Assembly (NCBI GenBank): GCA_022266195.1
Contig: WHVY01000002.1
Span: 511,001 to 575,000 of the forward strand
Length of the DNA stretch: 64,000 nt
DNA from: Tetranychus cinnabarinus
Lineage: Eukaryota > Arthropoda > Arachnida > Trombidiformes > Tetranychidae
Reading direction: 5' to 3'
Made by a program: the position numbers and the translations under genes. This document shows positions 1-14,005 of this stretch, piece by piece. A model generated the notes under the pieces. It was not told where the DNA came from, made no database searches, and saw only the letters and a program-made list of their open reading frames with translations. Every line of letters starts with the position of its first letter. Position 1 is the first letter of the stretch.

Positions 1-3000
1 ACACTTGAAACTCGAGAATCTGAACTTCAAACAATTTTTGAAGAAATCAAGATTTACAAACTTTCATTTTGTTCTTGAATTCATTAGAAGAATTTTTAAA
101 TTTCAGAAACTTCAGAAGGCATTTCTGTTGAGCTTGCAGCCATGTCAGTAGCGAGCCAAATACACATTTGGCTAATTGCGAGTTATCTGGATTAACTAAG
201 ATTTTCAAATAAACAAAAATTAATTGTTGTTAGATTTTGTTACAATTTAATTGGTAAATTATGTTTGAGTTGTTCGAGTGTTTATCCAAGTGTCTTGACT
301 TATTGCTCAAAATATTAAACTGCTCATGAAGGCAGAAATTGTTACTAAGGTTATTTCATGAGGAAAAATTGGTTCATCTGAGAAGCTATTTTGGCAAAAA
401 ATGTAAAAAAAGTAAAGCAATTAAAGTTGCCAATCAATTAGGCAAACTCATGTCCAACCGTAAGTAAAAGGTTAACATGAAGAGTAGATTCAACTTCATC
501 TTGGCTCGATAGTTAATCTATAATTCTTGTAAATTTGAGATGAATTGAGTGAATGGAGAAAAAATTGCCACCAATTTCATTCTGTCATCACCTTTGGTCT
601 TTCCTTTGAAAGTATCAGTTACGAATAACTTGAGAATTTTGACTTTTCCAAAATTTATATAAATATCTATTCGAATGTTGAAAGCATCAAATATGATGAG
701 CTCATTTTAAAAGGTTGATTGTTTCCAAATATTTTCTCGTCTATTAATCTTCATTCATTTACTCAAGAGGATCCAAGTTTGTTATCATTTCCATCTGATT
801 CGTTGACATAACTTATTACCTATCGAGAAATAAATATATAAATATAAATACTAATAAACAGTCAATCAAAGTGAGAAAACCTCAAATTGACTTGAAAATG
901 GAATCCAGAGTTGAATGTAAATTTGGAAATGAATTTTTCCAGCAAATCTGTTTCAAATTTTACTTTCGAGATTAAAGTTGAACGATAAATCATTTATCAA
1001 GAACCAATGAACACTTTACTGTGAATGCAAAGCATTTATATTGAATTAAATGAAACGCATCACAATGAGAAAAGTAGAAAATTTCAATTTCATTCTTTCC
1101 ATTTGAGAAAAGAGTTTTACTTTTTTTTCGTAATTTGAACCTTTTCACCAATTTTCGCCTAAAATTGAAACAAAATCTGTAATAAATATGAAAAGAATCT
1201 GTCAAATTAAAAGAAAACGAAAGATTTTTTTGCTCGAAAATAAGTTCACCAAAGAAAGATTAATCGTTGTGTGATACAGAATTGAACTCATCTCAGGAAT
1301 CACAAACTTTGCCAAATAAAATTTCTATCTTTTCCATCTCATCTGATCGAATGAGAATCACTAAGAATAACAATATTACAGAGTTAACCCTTTGCTTTTT
1401 TCCCTTCAAATATATTCTCAAATAATTCGTCTTGTTTGTCATCGGGCACGATTAACTGAATGTTTTTTTATTATCAAAGGATAACAGTTTATTCTCACTT
1501 TACCAGACTTATGATTGTTCATCTTCTTTCTCATCACTCTTCTGGTACCTTAACTCGTACAAATGCTATACATTATATCATCCATCTTCAGCTTGACGAG
1601 GTGATGTTGTGCCAAGAAAAATTTAATTCATTTTCATTCTTTCTTTTTTTTCTTCACTTTACCTCCATTCAAACACTTTTTTGGTTACTTCAACTTTAAT
1701 AGTTTGGTTTTGTAAATTCATTCAATCCACTTTGTCATTTTGCTCTCAAATTCATCGCCATTTTCATCTTTACCAGCCTTTTGCTCATCATTTTTCCTCT
1801 CTTTTAATTGATTATTTGAGAAATTTTTTTGACAAAAACTGGCTTCTTTCACATTTATATTAACGATTCTCAAGAGAAAAATTGAGGGCAACATTTCTCT
1901 CTTCAAAAATAAATTCAGACTCAACTTGGAATCATTTTTTTCCCTCCTTTCTCATGACGATAATAGTAGCCATAAGAGCAAAAATCCATTGAAAAGTATC
2001 ATCAGTCAACTAATGATGAAATTTGATTTCATTTTAAAACATTTTCTCGACTAAAAGTATCTCAAGCTTCACACAAATGCTTTCACACTTAATTTTCACG
2101 GTTAAGATACATTTCAACACTGATGTTCAATAAGAAAATATCAAAAAGTCTAAAGAGTTTCCTTAACATGAACATGTTGGTCAAGAATTTGATACAATTT
2201 AAAAAGAAATATCTTTTCATGGTTCGATGAACCAACACAGTAACTTGTAAAGCCAACATCTCAAGTAATCTGAATGGAAACACCAAAAGCAAATTTCGAA
2301 TTAATTTCTATGAAAAAGAAATTTGAATTTTCTATATTATAAACATATTCTTTCAACTGTTTAGGATTAACCAAGCATTGACATGGACTAATCTTTCGAA
2401 CCAGAATTTCCATTGAACTGATAATTGAAACATTTGAAACTCTGTAACAATCGACTCAACTCTTGATGCAACTGAAAACTTAACTGATGATAAATTTCAT
2501 TTAACTTCAGTTATTAATATCACTAGTTAATCTCAAAGGACTATGAATTTCATTTTCATTTGTTTTCAGTGAAAAGACAAAAAATTTTGCCAAAAAGTAA
2601 CTCTAATTGGTTCAAGAGTTTTTTTCTGTAACATTTAAACTTGTTCAATTATTGTTCAACTTTCAACATTTTGTTCAATATTTCAATTTTTATTGATAAC
2701 TCAGTTTACTGTTAATTAGTTTTATTAAATAAAACACTTTCTGTTAACAAATGATAAAAAAATTATGCAAAATTCATCAAATAAGTTTATCCTTTTCTCA
2801 CCAAAAATATTAATATTTCATGTTGCCACTTTCAAGTGTTAATATTATCAATGAAAACTGTTAATTTGCTTTAGGCTTTTCACTGTCAACCTTTTTCCAT
2901 TCCTTATTTTCCCTGACAAAACAGTCTTTTTTGTTCATTGAAGAAACTCTTTTTTCTTGTTACTCTTCAGGAAGAAGAACAAAAATTGCGGAAAAGTCTC

Positions 3001-6000
3001 ATTGTGTTTAAACCCTTTTTTATTGATTGAATTATTGGAATGAAAAAATATACATTTTATTTCATTTTCTCAGTCAAATAATCGATACAAGCAAACAGCT
3101 ATTCTTGTCTGCAAATTTTCATTTCTATTATTATTTATGTCGACTTATTCCAGTCTCAGATTCAAGTTTATTTTGTAGTCATTTTTTCAGGGGGAAAACG
3201 AAGTTACATGAGAATAATGTTTCCTTTTATCATTCTTTCAATTCTTAAAATGAATTTACTCATTTTACATCTCAATGAAGATTATTTTCACCCAACTTTG
3301 TGTATTCCTTTGTTATCTTCATTTCTCCGAGTCTCTCATGCAACCCATTTTTCAGTCTCGTAACTTTAAGATAAACTGTTTTCCAAAGAAAACTTATGTT
3401 GTGAGGTTAAACGAGTTTTAAATTAGACTCATTCAATTCGATTCAATTTTAAACTTACAAATTGTAACCATTGAAAAGGGTTAACTTTCCTCTCATTTGG
3501 AACAATGTTTTTCATTTTATAACATTCAACCTTCGAAGTTCTAATTAAAAGAACAATTTCTTGCAAAATGTCTCAAGTGCCAGACAATTGCCATCAACTT
3601 ATCGAGCTTTAGATTTTAAAACTTTTCAATTTCGTACTTTATTCGTTCTTTCATCGATTTCATGTGAATTGATGCAAATAATCCAATGAGCTTTTCATTA
3701 TTGAAACTCGAGAGTTTCGTGAGTTTGGAACTTTATCAAGTTGAATTTTTTTCTCTTTTTTGTAACTTCGACCTCTTTCGTCTTTTCACTTTTCTCGAAG
3801 AGAAATGTTTATTACTAGTGTTCAAAGTAACAAGTTTTATGTAAAAACTTGTGATTACAACGATAATTGAGAATAGCCTGATGACATTCATTAAGCTTGA
3901 ATTTGAATAAATCATGATTCGAGTTGAACTTTGCTTTAAGCGACTTTTTCACTTGAATTTAATACTTGAATCTAGATTAATGTTTACCAAATGAGAGACA
4001 CTTTTGATTGGTACAAAGGTAACGGCTTATTTACTTGACTAATCATGTTTTATAGACAACAAGACAATTGGATGGACAAAAGTGCCCAATCACTGGAATA
4101 AACTCGAGTGCCAGTCTATCAGTTCAGAACATTAGTTGATACAATGTTCTGATGCAATAAATAATGACATTAATCTACATGATTACCTGTTTTGTATGGT
4201 TATCCTGTTCCAATCCCAAGTGTCTAACTATCATTTACTTTAATTTGCTTCACCAGTAAACAACAAACCAACATGTTTACATTATTGAACATTCAAACCT
4301 TGCTCATTACCCTCAACCCTTTTCCATGAAAACAAGTCGAAAAGAACAGGTAAAAAGCAAAGTTATCCCACCAATCAGTCTAATGGTTAATTGAAGTGAA
4401 ATTGTTTCAATAACAATATTGATAATTCAGAGCCATTGAGCATTTCATTGAAAAGCATCAGCTATCGATGACCATCGAATAACGAAAAAGCAAGATTCGA
4501 TCATTTCGTTAATAAAGATAAATGGATAATTCTGTTGATTTTTATTCTTTCATTACTTCAAGTGCATACATTTACAGGGAAAAACTCATTGAGCATTTAA
4601 CTTAATTTACATGAAACAAGACAAAAGCATGTTGAACCACAAAAGGAGAATCACCAATTGAATGACAAAATCGAAAAATATTGTTTTCTTTTTTCTTTCT
4701 CATTTCAATCATTTCCATTATCAGACCATCCATTATGACCAGACAATCTAAAAACCTTAACAAAACTTGAATTGACCCAACCCAAGAAAAAAGTACATAA
4801 TGACTCTTGAAAGAGTCTTGAGAACTTCTCATTGGAATTCAACGAGTTTTTCCTTTTCATGACAAAGGTTCAGAACGAGTTGATGTCGAACCATTTAAGA
4901 AGCAGTAAAACAAAGTCAAGTGAAAAAAAAACCTTGAAAGTGTAACAGAAAAAAGAAGAAACTTGAAAATGAATGACCCAAACAATAAATGTTTAGACTT
5001 TCCCTCCTTCCCTGTCTCAGCATTCCCTGACTTCCCATGGGAATGATAAATTGAATTTGTAAAAAAGTTACTTTATGAATGTTGCAGTGTTTTTTGTTCC
5101 ATTCCATCCCTGACTATTTCCATTGCTCTTCATTGTTATCCCTTTTTTTCTGGTGAAAATTTTCTCTTTTATCCTTTTTCATGATGTCCTGACTCACAGA
5201 CTTTTATAATAGTTTGAAGGATAGAGTTTGCTTCGCTCTAAATTGATCATCTTACCATCTCAATTAACGTTTGATAAATGCTTTTTAAATGTATTTTGCC
5301 TTTTATTTTCTGTTATTTTTCTCTCTCTCTTCCAAATCATTTTATTCATTTCTGATTCCAGAATAATACTTTCATTCAATATGATAAACAAAGAGAGAGA
5401 AAAATGTGATCTTTTATTTAACTCTTTTATGGCTTTTCTCTTTTAAAATCATTTTCCACTTTCCATTCATTCTCTCAGGTATATTATGAATTTTACAACA
5501 AACAGATGATATTTTGATATCATTAACAAGACTTACGATAATCCATCAAATTCAAACTCAATCGCAACTTTTATTTATTATTTTTATCATTACTTTTCCT
5601 TTCAAGCTCATAATTTCATTTTGTACATTGAATTACAATTTGATAACTTTTCACCTTTTCTTTTCCATTCAATTGGTAAACATTTGAAATTAAATTTTGC
5701 TTCAATTTTGTTTTTCCTTTCAAGTTTCAACAGAAATTTTGTCCAATGAATTTGCGATAATTGTTGAATCATTTTCGGTGAATCGAGTTAACAATAAAAA
5801 TCAGGTAAAATCTGTTGATACTTACAAGATAATCTGGTTTCTTTTATTGCTATCAAGATTATAACAAAATCATTTTTTGTGTTCTTCAAAAGCCTTTTCT
5901 CATTTCATTTGTAATCTGCTTAAACTGTTTCAAATTGGTAATCAAATCTGTTGAATTTAATATTTGAAGAGAAATGATATTTCAAAGAGAATATTAATGC

Positions 6001-9000
6001 ATAAGTGAGTTTAATGAAACGGATAATTCTGAAGAGAATCAAACGGTTAAAGTTGAAAACTTCAACTCCAAATGAGAAACTTCATGATGGAAAAGATTAA
6101 TTTTATTTTCTAAAAAGTACTCAATGGCTTGAGTTTTACTTTTTCAATAAAATTGATTAAATTGTGATATCAATGTCCAATAAAGCGACAAACAGTTTCT
6201 TTAATGTCCCATAAGAAGTCAGTTTTTCATTTCCGAAAAGAAATCTTTTTTCGTGAATTCCTCAAGAATTTCAGTTTCAATAGCCTTAGACAGATGTGCT
6301 TATTAACGACCATTAGAGAAGTGGCATCCGATCCTGCTAACCATAACAAGATCACTTTTTGATTACAATTTAAATACTTTTCTAAAGATAAGTTCTTTCA
6401 GATTGTATTATGAATTAATTCTAGACTATTATTGCAAGCACTTAATTTTGTGAAAACAACGAATTGAAGTATCGTTGAACAATCTGATTTACTCGAGTCA
6501 ACTTCATGAATTTTACATATTTTGTGTTAACTTAGTATTTAAATCATAAAATTCATTCAAGTGTAATCGGATTAACTGAACAATCCAACAATTCATTAAA
6601 TAAAGTACAACAATTTGCTCAGTGAGTTACTTCAAAAAGATGAAAACAGGGAAACCCAGTTACGTGCATTAAATTATCGCATCATTAACATAGACATTTA
6701 AAAGTTTCCCTTGGAAACACTATACTTAGAAATTTGATAATTAACTAAAATAACAATTATTTCAATTCGACATTTCAATAATGAACATTTGAAATGAAAA
6801 TTAGTTTCATCTTCACATTGTTTCTTTTCTCCATGAAAAATACAATGTTGCTGGTCTGTTGAAAGTTAATATTCAATAATGATACTTGAATTGTGTTATT
6901 ACATTTATGAATAAACTTTTTCCACTGATCATTATCATATTCATAAAATTGACTCTAAATGCTTCAATATGATAATAACAGAAGAAGAAGAAGAAAATGT
7001 TGTCGAAAAAAAAGTTATCATTGCTATTTACTTTATTCATTTTTTCTGGTTACTTAAGTTTACTGCCTTTTCCTCGCAGATTAAGGTTAACTTATGTTAT
7101 ACAAAAGGATGCACATTGAATGATACCTTTTACCTTTGACTAGTCAACTGCCAACGATAAAAATCATGTCAACAATGAATACAGAATAACTTCAACTTGA
7201 GCTTGATAAAGTTTACTTTTTATTCCAACTTGATGTTCACTTGTTTAAGAAAAAAAAAAGTTTATTATTTTCCTTCATCATCATCTTTATATCCTACTTG
7301 AGGCTTGCTCTGCCTTTCAACATTAATGTACCAATTTATTCAATTATCTTGCTGACTTGACTCAACATTTTCATTCAAAGCCTTTACTTATTCAATTCCC
7401 ATTCTTGGCACATTATTTTCTTTCCACCTTTTTCATTCCAAGATGATTCATTAATTATTCTTTTTGATACTTTTTTTCATCCAACTTCGTCAATTTTGTT
7501 TTTTTTTCAACAAATGCTTCATCTCACCTTGATGTGTAAAATGGTTGACTTGTGTGCAGCCAAGATGCACAATTATATTCATTATAAACCTTTGCAATTA
7601 TTTCATTAATTTTTCCTACTCTTCGCTCAATTCAATCAATCATGTACTTTTTTGGTTCACTTGTTTAAATTTCAAGGCTTCATGTGAAAACAAAAGGAAA
7701 GATTCAAGAGAAGAAATGTTCAAGAAAATGTAATTTAATACAAAAGCTTCGACGAAAAGAGATTTAGACGGTTTGATGGACGAAACAAAAAGAAGTGCAA
7801 AAAGTAGAGTCGCCAAAACTCGGGTCAAAGTTGATCGAAAAGGTTTATGAACTCAACATTAGGAAAGTTTATAGACTCAGTGATCCGAAAAGGTTGTGGG
7901 ATAAGAATATAGAAGTTGAGGAATGTGTTTCTTGAGTTTCATTTAGAATCGAATGATTGAAAGGTTCTGATCGAAAAGAGTTACAGTAATCGAAATCAAT
8001 ACTTTACAGAAATAAAAATTTATGGAACCTGATTATTTGAATCGAACTTAAATTGATTTTAAAATAAATTCTTTATTTTCAAAGTTCTGTTCAAACATTC
8101 TGCGAATTTGGTGTCAACGATATGAGAACATCGAAACATGAGTTTTTCTGGTTTTACGACTGAAGATTGAGCATTTTGAAAAGTCGTCTAAACAATGGAA
8201 CTTGTCTAAACTGAAAATTTCTTTTCGATTTGATTTGAAATCGCATTTTATGAGTAACTTTTGCTTTTTAAATTTGAAGTTTTTTTATGATCGCTTTTCT
8301 GGTGTTTCATCTTTAGTCTCATTAGTCGAGGTACTTGGAATGTCGTCTGAGCAGCCATTTTGTAGTTGCAGAAACTCTTAGCTTTAACTCTTTCTGCTCC
8401 TAATCTCTATTACAAGTGGATCAATGTGATTTAAAAATCAATAAACTATATAACTGTTAATATTTATTTTTAACTTTTCTGTTCCTTTCCTTTCCTACCT
8501 TTTCTCGGGTAAACATTTTTATTGGTTGATGCTTTTAACTAAGGTTAACGTTGGTTTTGGGTAACCCTTGGCTTAAGTAAACTTTAAGGTGAAAAGGAAA
8601 AAACAGAAAAAAACGAAAAAATTTAAGATTATTTTTTGCCCAAATATACCAAGATATATTATGTTACACCAAAAGGACAATGTCCATTTTCCCACAAAAA
8701 AAGACTTTCCCTTAAAATGATATAAATACCTTGACTGGTTAATGCTTTTTTGTAAAGTAGCTCATTACATGGTCTTATAGCGTTTAAGTCTTTACTGATA
8801 TTTGGTTGGTAAAGTTGCAAAAATGAAGCTCTGCATTTATACAACTTGGACAGCTATTAACTTTTATTATTACCTTAACAATCTTACAACTTTGTATGAC
8901 ATTGAGACGAAAAAGTTTCATTCAATTCCCGCAAGGCATTGATTATTATCTTTTTGTGCAGCATTAAGTGCGACATTTGTAACCTTTTCAATATAACAAT

Positions 9001-11807
9001 ATTAGCTACTGTAATAGTCCTCAATATTATCGTAAACTTCAACTACGAATGGCTAGATTCTGGATAAAGTCGGTGAATAACAGAAACAAGTTTCGATACT
9101 TAAACTGAAAAAACTTATTCACTTGAGTCTGGAAATTCCTTGCAAAGAGACTCAAACGATCTGATAATTCGAACAGTTGCAATTATTCTGAGAAACTTCG
9201 GCCTCATTGATTTCACAAAATGCTACTTTTCCACAATTTGCTTTTTCTATTCCATGAAATGATTCATGACGACATTCATTCTTGACATGACGAAGACATG
9301 ACATTTGATTTTAAGAAAATTTTAATTCTCTTTTAATAGCTTTTTTTAAAATCTATAATTTCGTTTGGGTTTTACTTCCGTTTATGATCGTTGGAGCGAA
9401 AATTTTAAGAACTTTGATGAATGAAGTTGAAGCACTTTGTCCTGCTTGAGATGGAATAGCGTAGGCCCAGAGAGACGGAGATGTTTTTCAAGTGAACATT
9501 TGAATAGAGTTTTGATGGAAATTAAATGCACCTGAAATGCTTCCTCGTATGATATAACTTTTATAATGAGCTTCTATTGAAAGCAGTTTAATGTTATCTG
9601 TTTTTACCTGTTTATCCCAGCCGCATCATGAATTTATCTGGAAAAACAAGTTTAACTTTAACTTGCAAGTCAACACTTGAGCGTGACATAAGCAGGGAAT
9701 GAAAACAAAATCAAATGAAGTAACATTGATTAGAAGCAGTTGAAGTCGATGAACACGAGGTGAGTAGGAGTATGACTTAATATCTTTCAACTAATTTTGC
9801 TCATTAATCGTTACATGAAGATGAAAGGGAAGTATTTATGTCACCCTGATAATGATGATAAGATGTGTTTACATGATTTTAAATGGCTCACCAAGTCTCC
9901 AGATTTTACCCCTGTAATACTGTTCCATGTTGTAATAATTTTCATGTTCATAAATATTGAATCATGAGTAGCATTATTAAACTTTGATGGACAGTATTTG
10001 AAAATGATCAGAAAATGAAAATTTGAAAGAAAAGAAAGAAAAGGGAAAAAATTCATTTTCATTGTTTTTTCACCAACAGCTTCAGACTCATAAATAATCT
10101 CATGTTATTATTAGTCTGCAATGAATATTGTTTCAAGTGGAACGAACCAGTTTAACCGTGCCTCGAATTCAGATGATGCCGATAATAAAACAAATGATTA
10201 TCACATCATTTTCCTATTGTTAATGTTTTCTTCCATCAACCATCAATATTTCAAGTCTAATCAATGTTCAACTAAAGCAACATTTGAAGCAACTTTGTAC
10301 TTCTCCAGGTAAACGACTATCTATTGCAATATAACTTGATGATACAAAAGTATCGTTAATTTGTGAAAAGTGAGTAAAGAAAAGAAAAGAAATATTTAAA
10401 TAAATGAATAATTTTCCCTGGTTGATAATCAAAAAGTGTTTATGCCATTAAAAGGTTGCAATTGAAGTTTATTGGCTTTTATTCAATTTAAATATGTCGG
10501 CAACTATATATTTAATTACTCGTGTAATTTAATAACAAGATAATCAATATTGGTTAAACAAGTAAAACTGAATTATTTAAATTTGCTAATCAAATTTCGC
10601 ATAAGAACGTATAAGTTATTCATTTCGCTACTTCAGACATTCAGAGTTTCGCAAGATAAATAACTTTAAATTCAATTATCATTTTCATAATTTCATCTTT
10701 TCTTTCAAACCTTTGCGTCTGTTAAACGATCAAACCGTTTCGTTGCAAAACAAACATTCAAGTTACCTAAGACAGATTTCACTTCAAAGTTCCATGAACT
10801 TTTTATTCCGCATTTTGTCTTGCAAAGCATCAAAAAGCATCCAAAAACACTTCCCAGTATTGACTCGAGTTTTTTAAAATTTCGAAAAAATTGATTTCCA
10901 AATTTTGAAATGAGCTTCTCCCTTAATACTGATCTTAAATTGATACACTAAGTGGAAATGACTTGATTTGGTTGTTGGTGAAATTGATTTGAAGAGAAAT
11001 CCCAAAATCACAAAAATTTCGACGCATTACATGAACGATCGATGTCTGGAAAAACATTGAGAAAATTGGAGTTATGACGTTACATTGGAATCGTAAAAAG
11101 TGAAAATTAACTCTGTTGCTAGGGGAACCAATTTTGCTGTTGAATCATTAAATCAGACGAAAATATAATTATTACAATTTGATTCATTTGATGAAACAAA
11201 ATAAACATTTTGCCATTTGCTCTCGAACCTTGTTTCTCATTGTTATTATCATAATAACTTATTGATTGAGCAGATAAGTTGAACTTATACTAATAATTGA
11301 TTGGCTTCATAATGGTTTCATTCAATAATAACGAGAATAAGTATATTGTTATCACTTTTCATGACAACAGTTGATTCTGTAAATGAACAGCAAAACTAAT
11401 TGGATACTTTATTGAAATTTAAACAATATTAATCATTAGTCGAGTTATTTGTAACATTTGAATCTATACCTTGAAAGGAATATTTAAATTACAGATTAAT
11501 TTGATTGTCATGGAACAAGTGGAATAGCGAACAAAAGTTGAAACTTGTTTACTCATGTTCAGGGAAGAAATAATTATAAAGTGCAAAAAAAGGGTTGAAA
11601 TTGACTTATTTCTCATTCTCATTGTTTCTCACAATTACAATATCAAAACTGTTATCAACTGGGAATCGAGTTTATGTTTACAAATTGTTTAAAAATTTTA
11701 TTCAATTTTTCTCTGTTGATCTTATAATCTTTCATGTAACTCTTGAGGGTGAAACTTTTATAACAAGTAAAGTAAAGAGTGAAAATGAATAAGAAGAGAG
11801 CAAAAAA
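1..11807. other. Gene-poor non-coding tract, left end
   Basis: I find no recognisable gene, RNA gene or transposon here. Reading frames are short and typical of chance frames in AT-rich DNA. Local features are a GAA run near 6980-6996, a CT run near 5321, a hairpin at 4125-4151 (listed separately), and around 7820-8000 a loosely repetitive patch in which GATCGAAAAGG-like words recur. A frame starting with a real ATG at 10121 runs 63 codons to 10312 and has a plausible donor (CAG followed by GTAAAC) at its end, but I found no partner exon. Confidence 0.5.
4125..4151. repeat. Inverted repeat, 9-bp arms
   Basis: CAGAACATT is followed after nine bases by its exact reverse complement AATGTTCTG. 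There is no T-run or neighbouring gene to suggest a function. Perfect 9-bp arms can occur by chance in 64 kb. Confidence 0.5.
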
Positions 11808-12174
11808 ATGGAGAAACAAAGTTTACTCTCAACTGGGAGTGAAAAGGTTAAAATTAATATTCGGCAAGAGTTGAAACTCCCTTTGGATTCATTGATTAAC
11901 GCCAAGAAAATTGTTGAATCCAGTTTTGAACAATTAACCAAACGGAATAATAAAAGTGTTAACTTTATCTGCATTCATTTAATCAATTAATATCATTGTA
12001 TAATCATGATGATGATCATTATCAAGATTATCATTATTGGAGTAACAATTGGACTCAATTAGCATTATTGATCAGAGCAAACATTTATATCATCAAATGA
12101 TTTGTTTACTCAGTTACAATTTTAGTTTATCATTTCAATTGCCAGGAGAATTTGTTATCATTTGAAAACTTCTC

Positions 12175-12510
12175 ATGTTGATGTTTATAATCTGCTCAAA
12201 ATTTCTCCTATTCTTTGAATATTCATTGTCTTTTTACCTTTTTTTTGCCTTCTCATTTCTGTTAACATTGGCAGGTCACCAGGGAATCGACTGTAAACTT
12301 TTATCATCAACTGAGCTTTTTCACTCTTTTTCACAATTCTCAACCTTAATTAACAATGAATCCACCAAACTAGCAAAATTTATCATAAAGTTAATTAAGA
12401 AAAAAAAACAAGCCGAAATTGACTTACCTTTAACCATTTCATTTCTCAGTCTCATTTGCCAGTTTTGCCAGTTGAATGGTTTATCTTTGAATATCTTACC
12501 TTTCATTTGA
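12175..12510 (+). CDS. Hypothetical 111-residue ORF with hydrophobic N-terminus
   Basis: This uninterrupted frame begins with a real ATG. The first ~35 residues are strongly hydrophobic (LLFFEYSLSFYLFFAFSFLL), like a signal peptide or anchor. The rest is mixed, with a lysine cluster (IIKLIKKKKQAEID) and three cysteines. I recognise no family. The T-rich pyrimidine stretch encoding the N-terminus is poor in stop codons, so chance is a real alternative. The same T-rich stretch followed by AG at 12273-12274 could also act as a splice acceptor. A 60-codon frame (11808-11990, ATG start, rich in Lys/Glu) lies just upstream with no visible link. Confidence 0.18.
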   Translation: MLMFIICSKFLLFFEYSLSFYLFFAFSFLLTLAGHQGIDCKLLSSTELFHSFSQFSTLINNESTKLAKFIIKLIKKKKQAEIDLPLTISFLSLICQFCQLNGLSLNILPFI

Positions 12511-13704
12511 TTTAATAACATCTATTGTACGATATTAAAAAGTAATCTGTTTGCAGCTTTTAATTATACATAATTAAATGGGTTGAGTTGATGGAAAGTG
12601 TAAAGTGGCGAGAGATGGCAAAATATCGAGATATTGATTTGGATCCATTATAGCAATTGAGTTGAGATTTGAAATTATTTCGATGGAAACATTCAAATAA
12701 TGGAAATTAATTAATTCAAATTGAAACATTTTTGCCAACTTATTCAAGCATTTCGAGTTAAAAATAGACTGAAATACAACTTTCAATGAGCAAAGTCTGT
12801 AAAAATATCGATAAATTTAGTAACTAATGCATATAATTGGCCACATTTTTTCGCTTCAAGTCTCGAACTACTTTTTTATTCTAAGCGTTTTTATAGTTTT
12901 GCGTCTGGTGCAATGAAGTTCAAGGCGTTTAAGGCCAGGTTCTTGAGATCAATCATAAAGAAGTTCAATGTTGCAACAAGTTTTGATCAGTGAAGATATA
13001 ATTTATACTGCATTTTTATTGAAGATAAAAAGATTTGAAAGCTTTAAATGGCAAATATTGAGCAACGAGACTTTACAAAATCTTTATCGAAAGGCTTTTC
13101 AAAATTTTATCGAACAGAAACAATGATATTCTCAGTAAAATTAAAGTTTTCTGTTTTCGAGTCTGCTTGAAGTTCGCTGTCTACTTTTGTGTATATTGAC
13201 TGCTCATGTTATGAAGTTATCACTCAGACAGATATTTCGAGAACTCAACAGAAGTTTTGTCGATTTAAGTTAAGTTTGTATCAGAAATATATTTTATCAT
13301 TGCACATGAAAAGTCTCCTTTACTTGTCATTTCACAAATTGTCTTTCATTTCTGTTCCAAAAAATTGGATTTTGCAATTTTAATTATTATGAATTTTTAG
13401 TCGATAATGTTTCTGCATTTTTCATCATCATAATGGATCATGAAAGTAACCAAAGTGTTACTTATGATGAATGATAATTGGATTCAATAAATGTTGTTAC
13501 ACTTGCAGTATTTAAACATCAACATTGCTCAACTAAATACTTTGCCCTGAATTTGAAGCTCATTTCACTCAGATGGATTCATGTAATTGTTTGAACATTT
13601 CACTAATCAATTTTCACCTTATCATTGCAAACCTCTGGGAGTTTTTTTCGAATTTTTTGCGGTGGAATTTGACTTCTTTTCCAATTGTTTAACCTTTAGG
13701 GCTG

Positions 13705-13783
13705 AAATTTTTGCACCTTTCAGTCTCTTCGCTCGATGTGTTTTGTGAAATAAAAAAGATTTGCCTTTGAATCTAATGATGAT
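13705..13783. repeat. Dispersed ~77-bp repeat, copy 1
   Basis: This stretch shares about 90% identity with 15439-15514. The shared core includes TCTCTTCGCTCGATGTGTTT and, after a small indel, AGATTTGCCTTTGAATCTA. The copies are direct repeats 1.73 kb apart. Neither has visible terminal inverted repeats or an obvious target-site duplication, and the similarity fades outside the stated limits. It could be a fragment of a mobile element or a local segmental duplication. Confidence 0.75.
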
Positions 13784-13973
13784 TTGTTTGCCTTTGGGTT
13801 ATGATTAAATCAAAGTAACAGTAAACATTGTTTATCTTTTCCTATTGAGCTTTACTTTTAACTCAAAGTGATGCAATTTAATTCCTTCTCATGAGGTATA
13901 ACATGAGTCTCAATGAATTGATTAATTTTGGCCGCTTTTAAATGATTGTCTGACTTGGAACCATCCTGAAGTC

Positions 13974-14005
13974 GAGATTAATCAAAGTTAACCTTGATTA
14001 ATCTC
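13974..14005. repeat. 32-bp near-perfect palindrome
   Basis: GAGATTAATCAA is matched by TTGATTAATCTC across an eight-base centre (AGTTAACC), itself self-complementary except for the outer pair. Each arm carries ATTAATC, resembling a homeodomain-type core. It could bind a dimeric protein or form a cruciform. No gene is close. Confidence 0.7.

Noticed and set aside
7640..7828. Minus-strand frame beginning like a signal peptide (LATLLFALLFVSS)
   Set aside because: It starts at TTG with no ATG between it and the upstream in-frame stop, and no acceptor precedes it.
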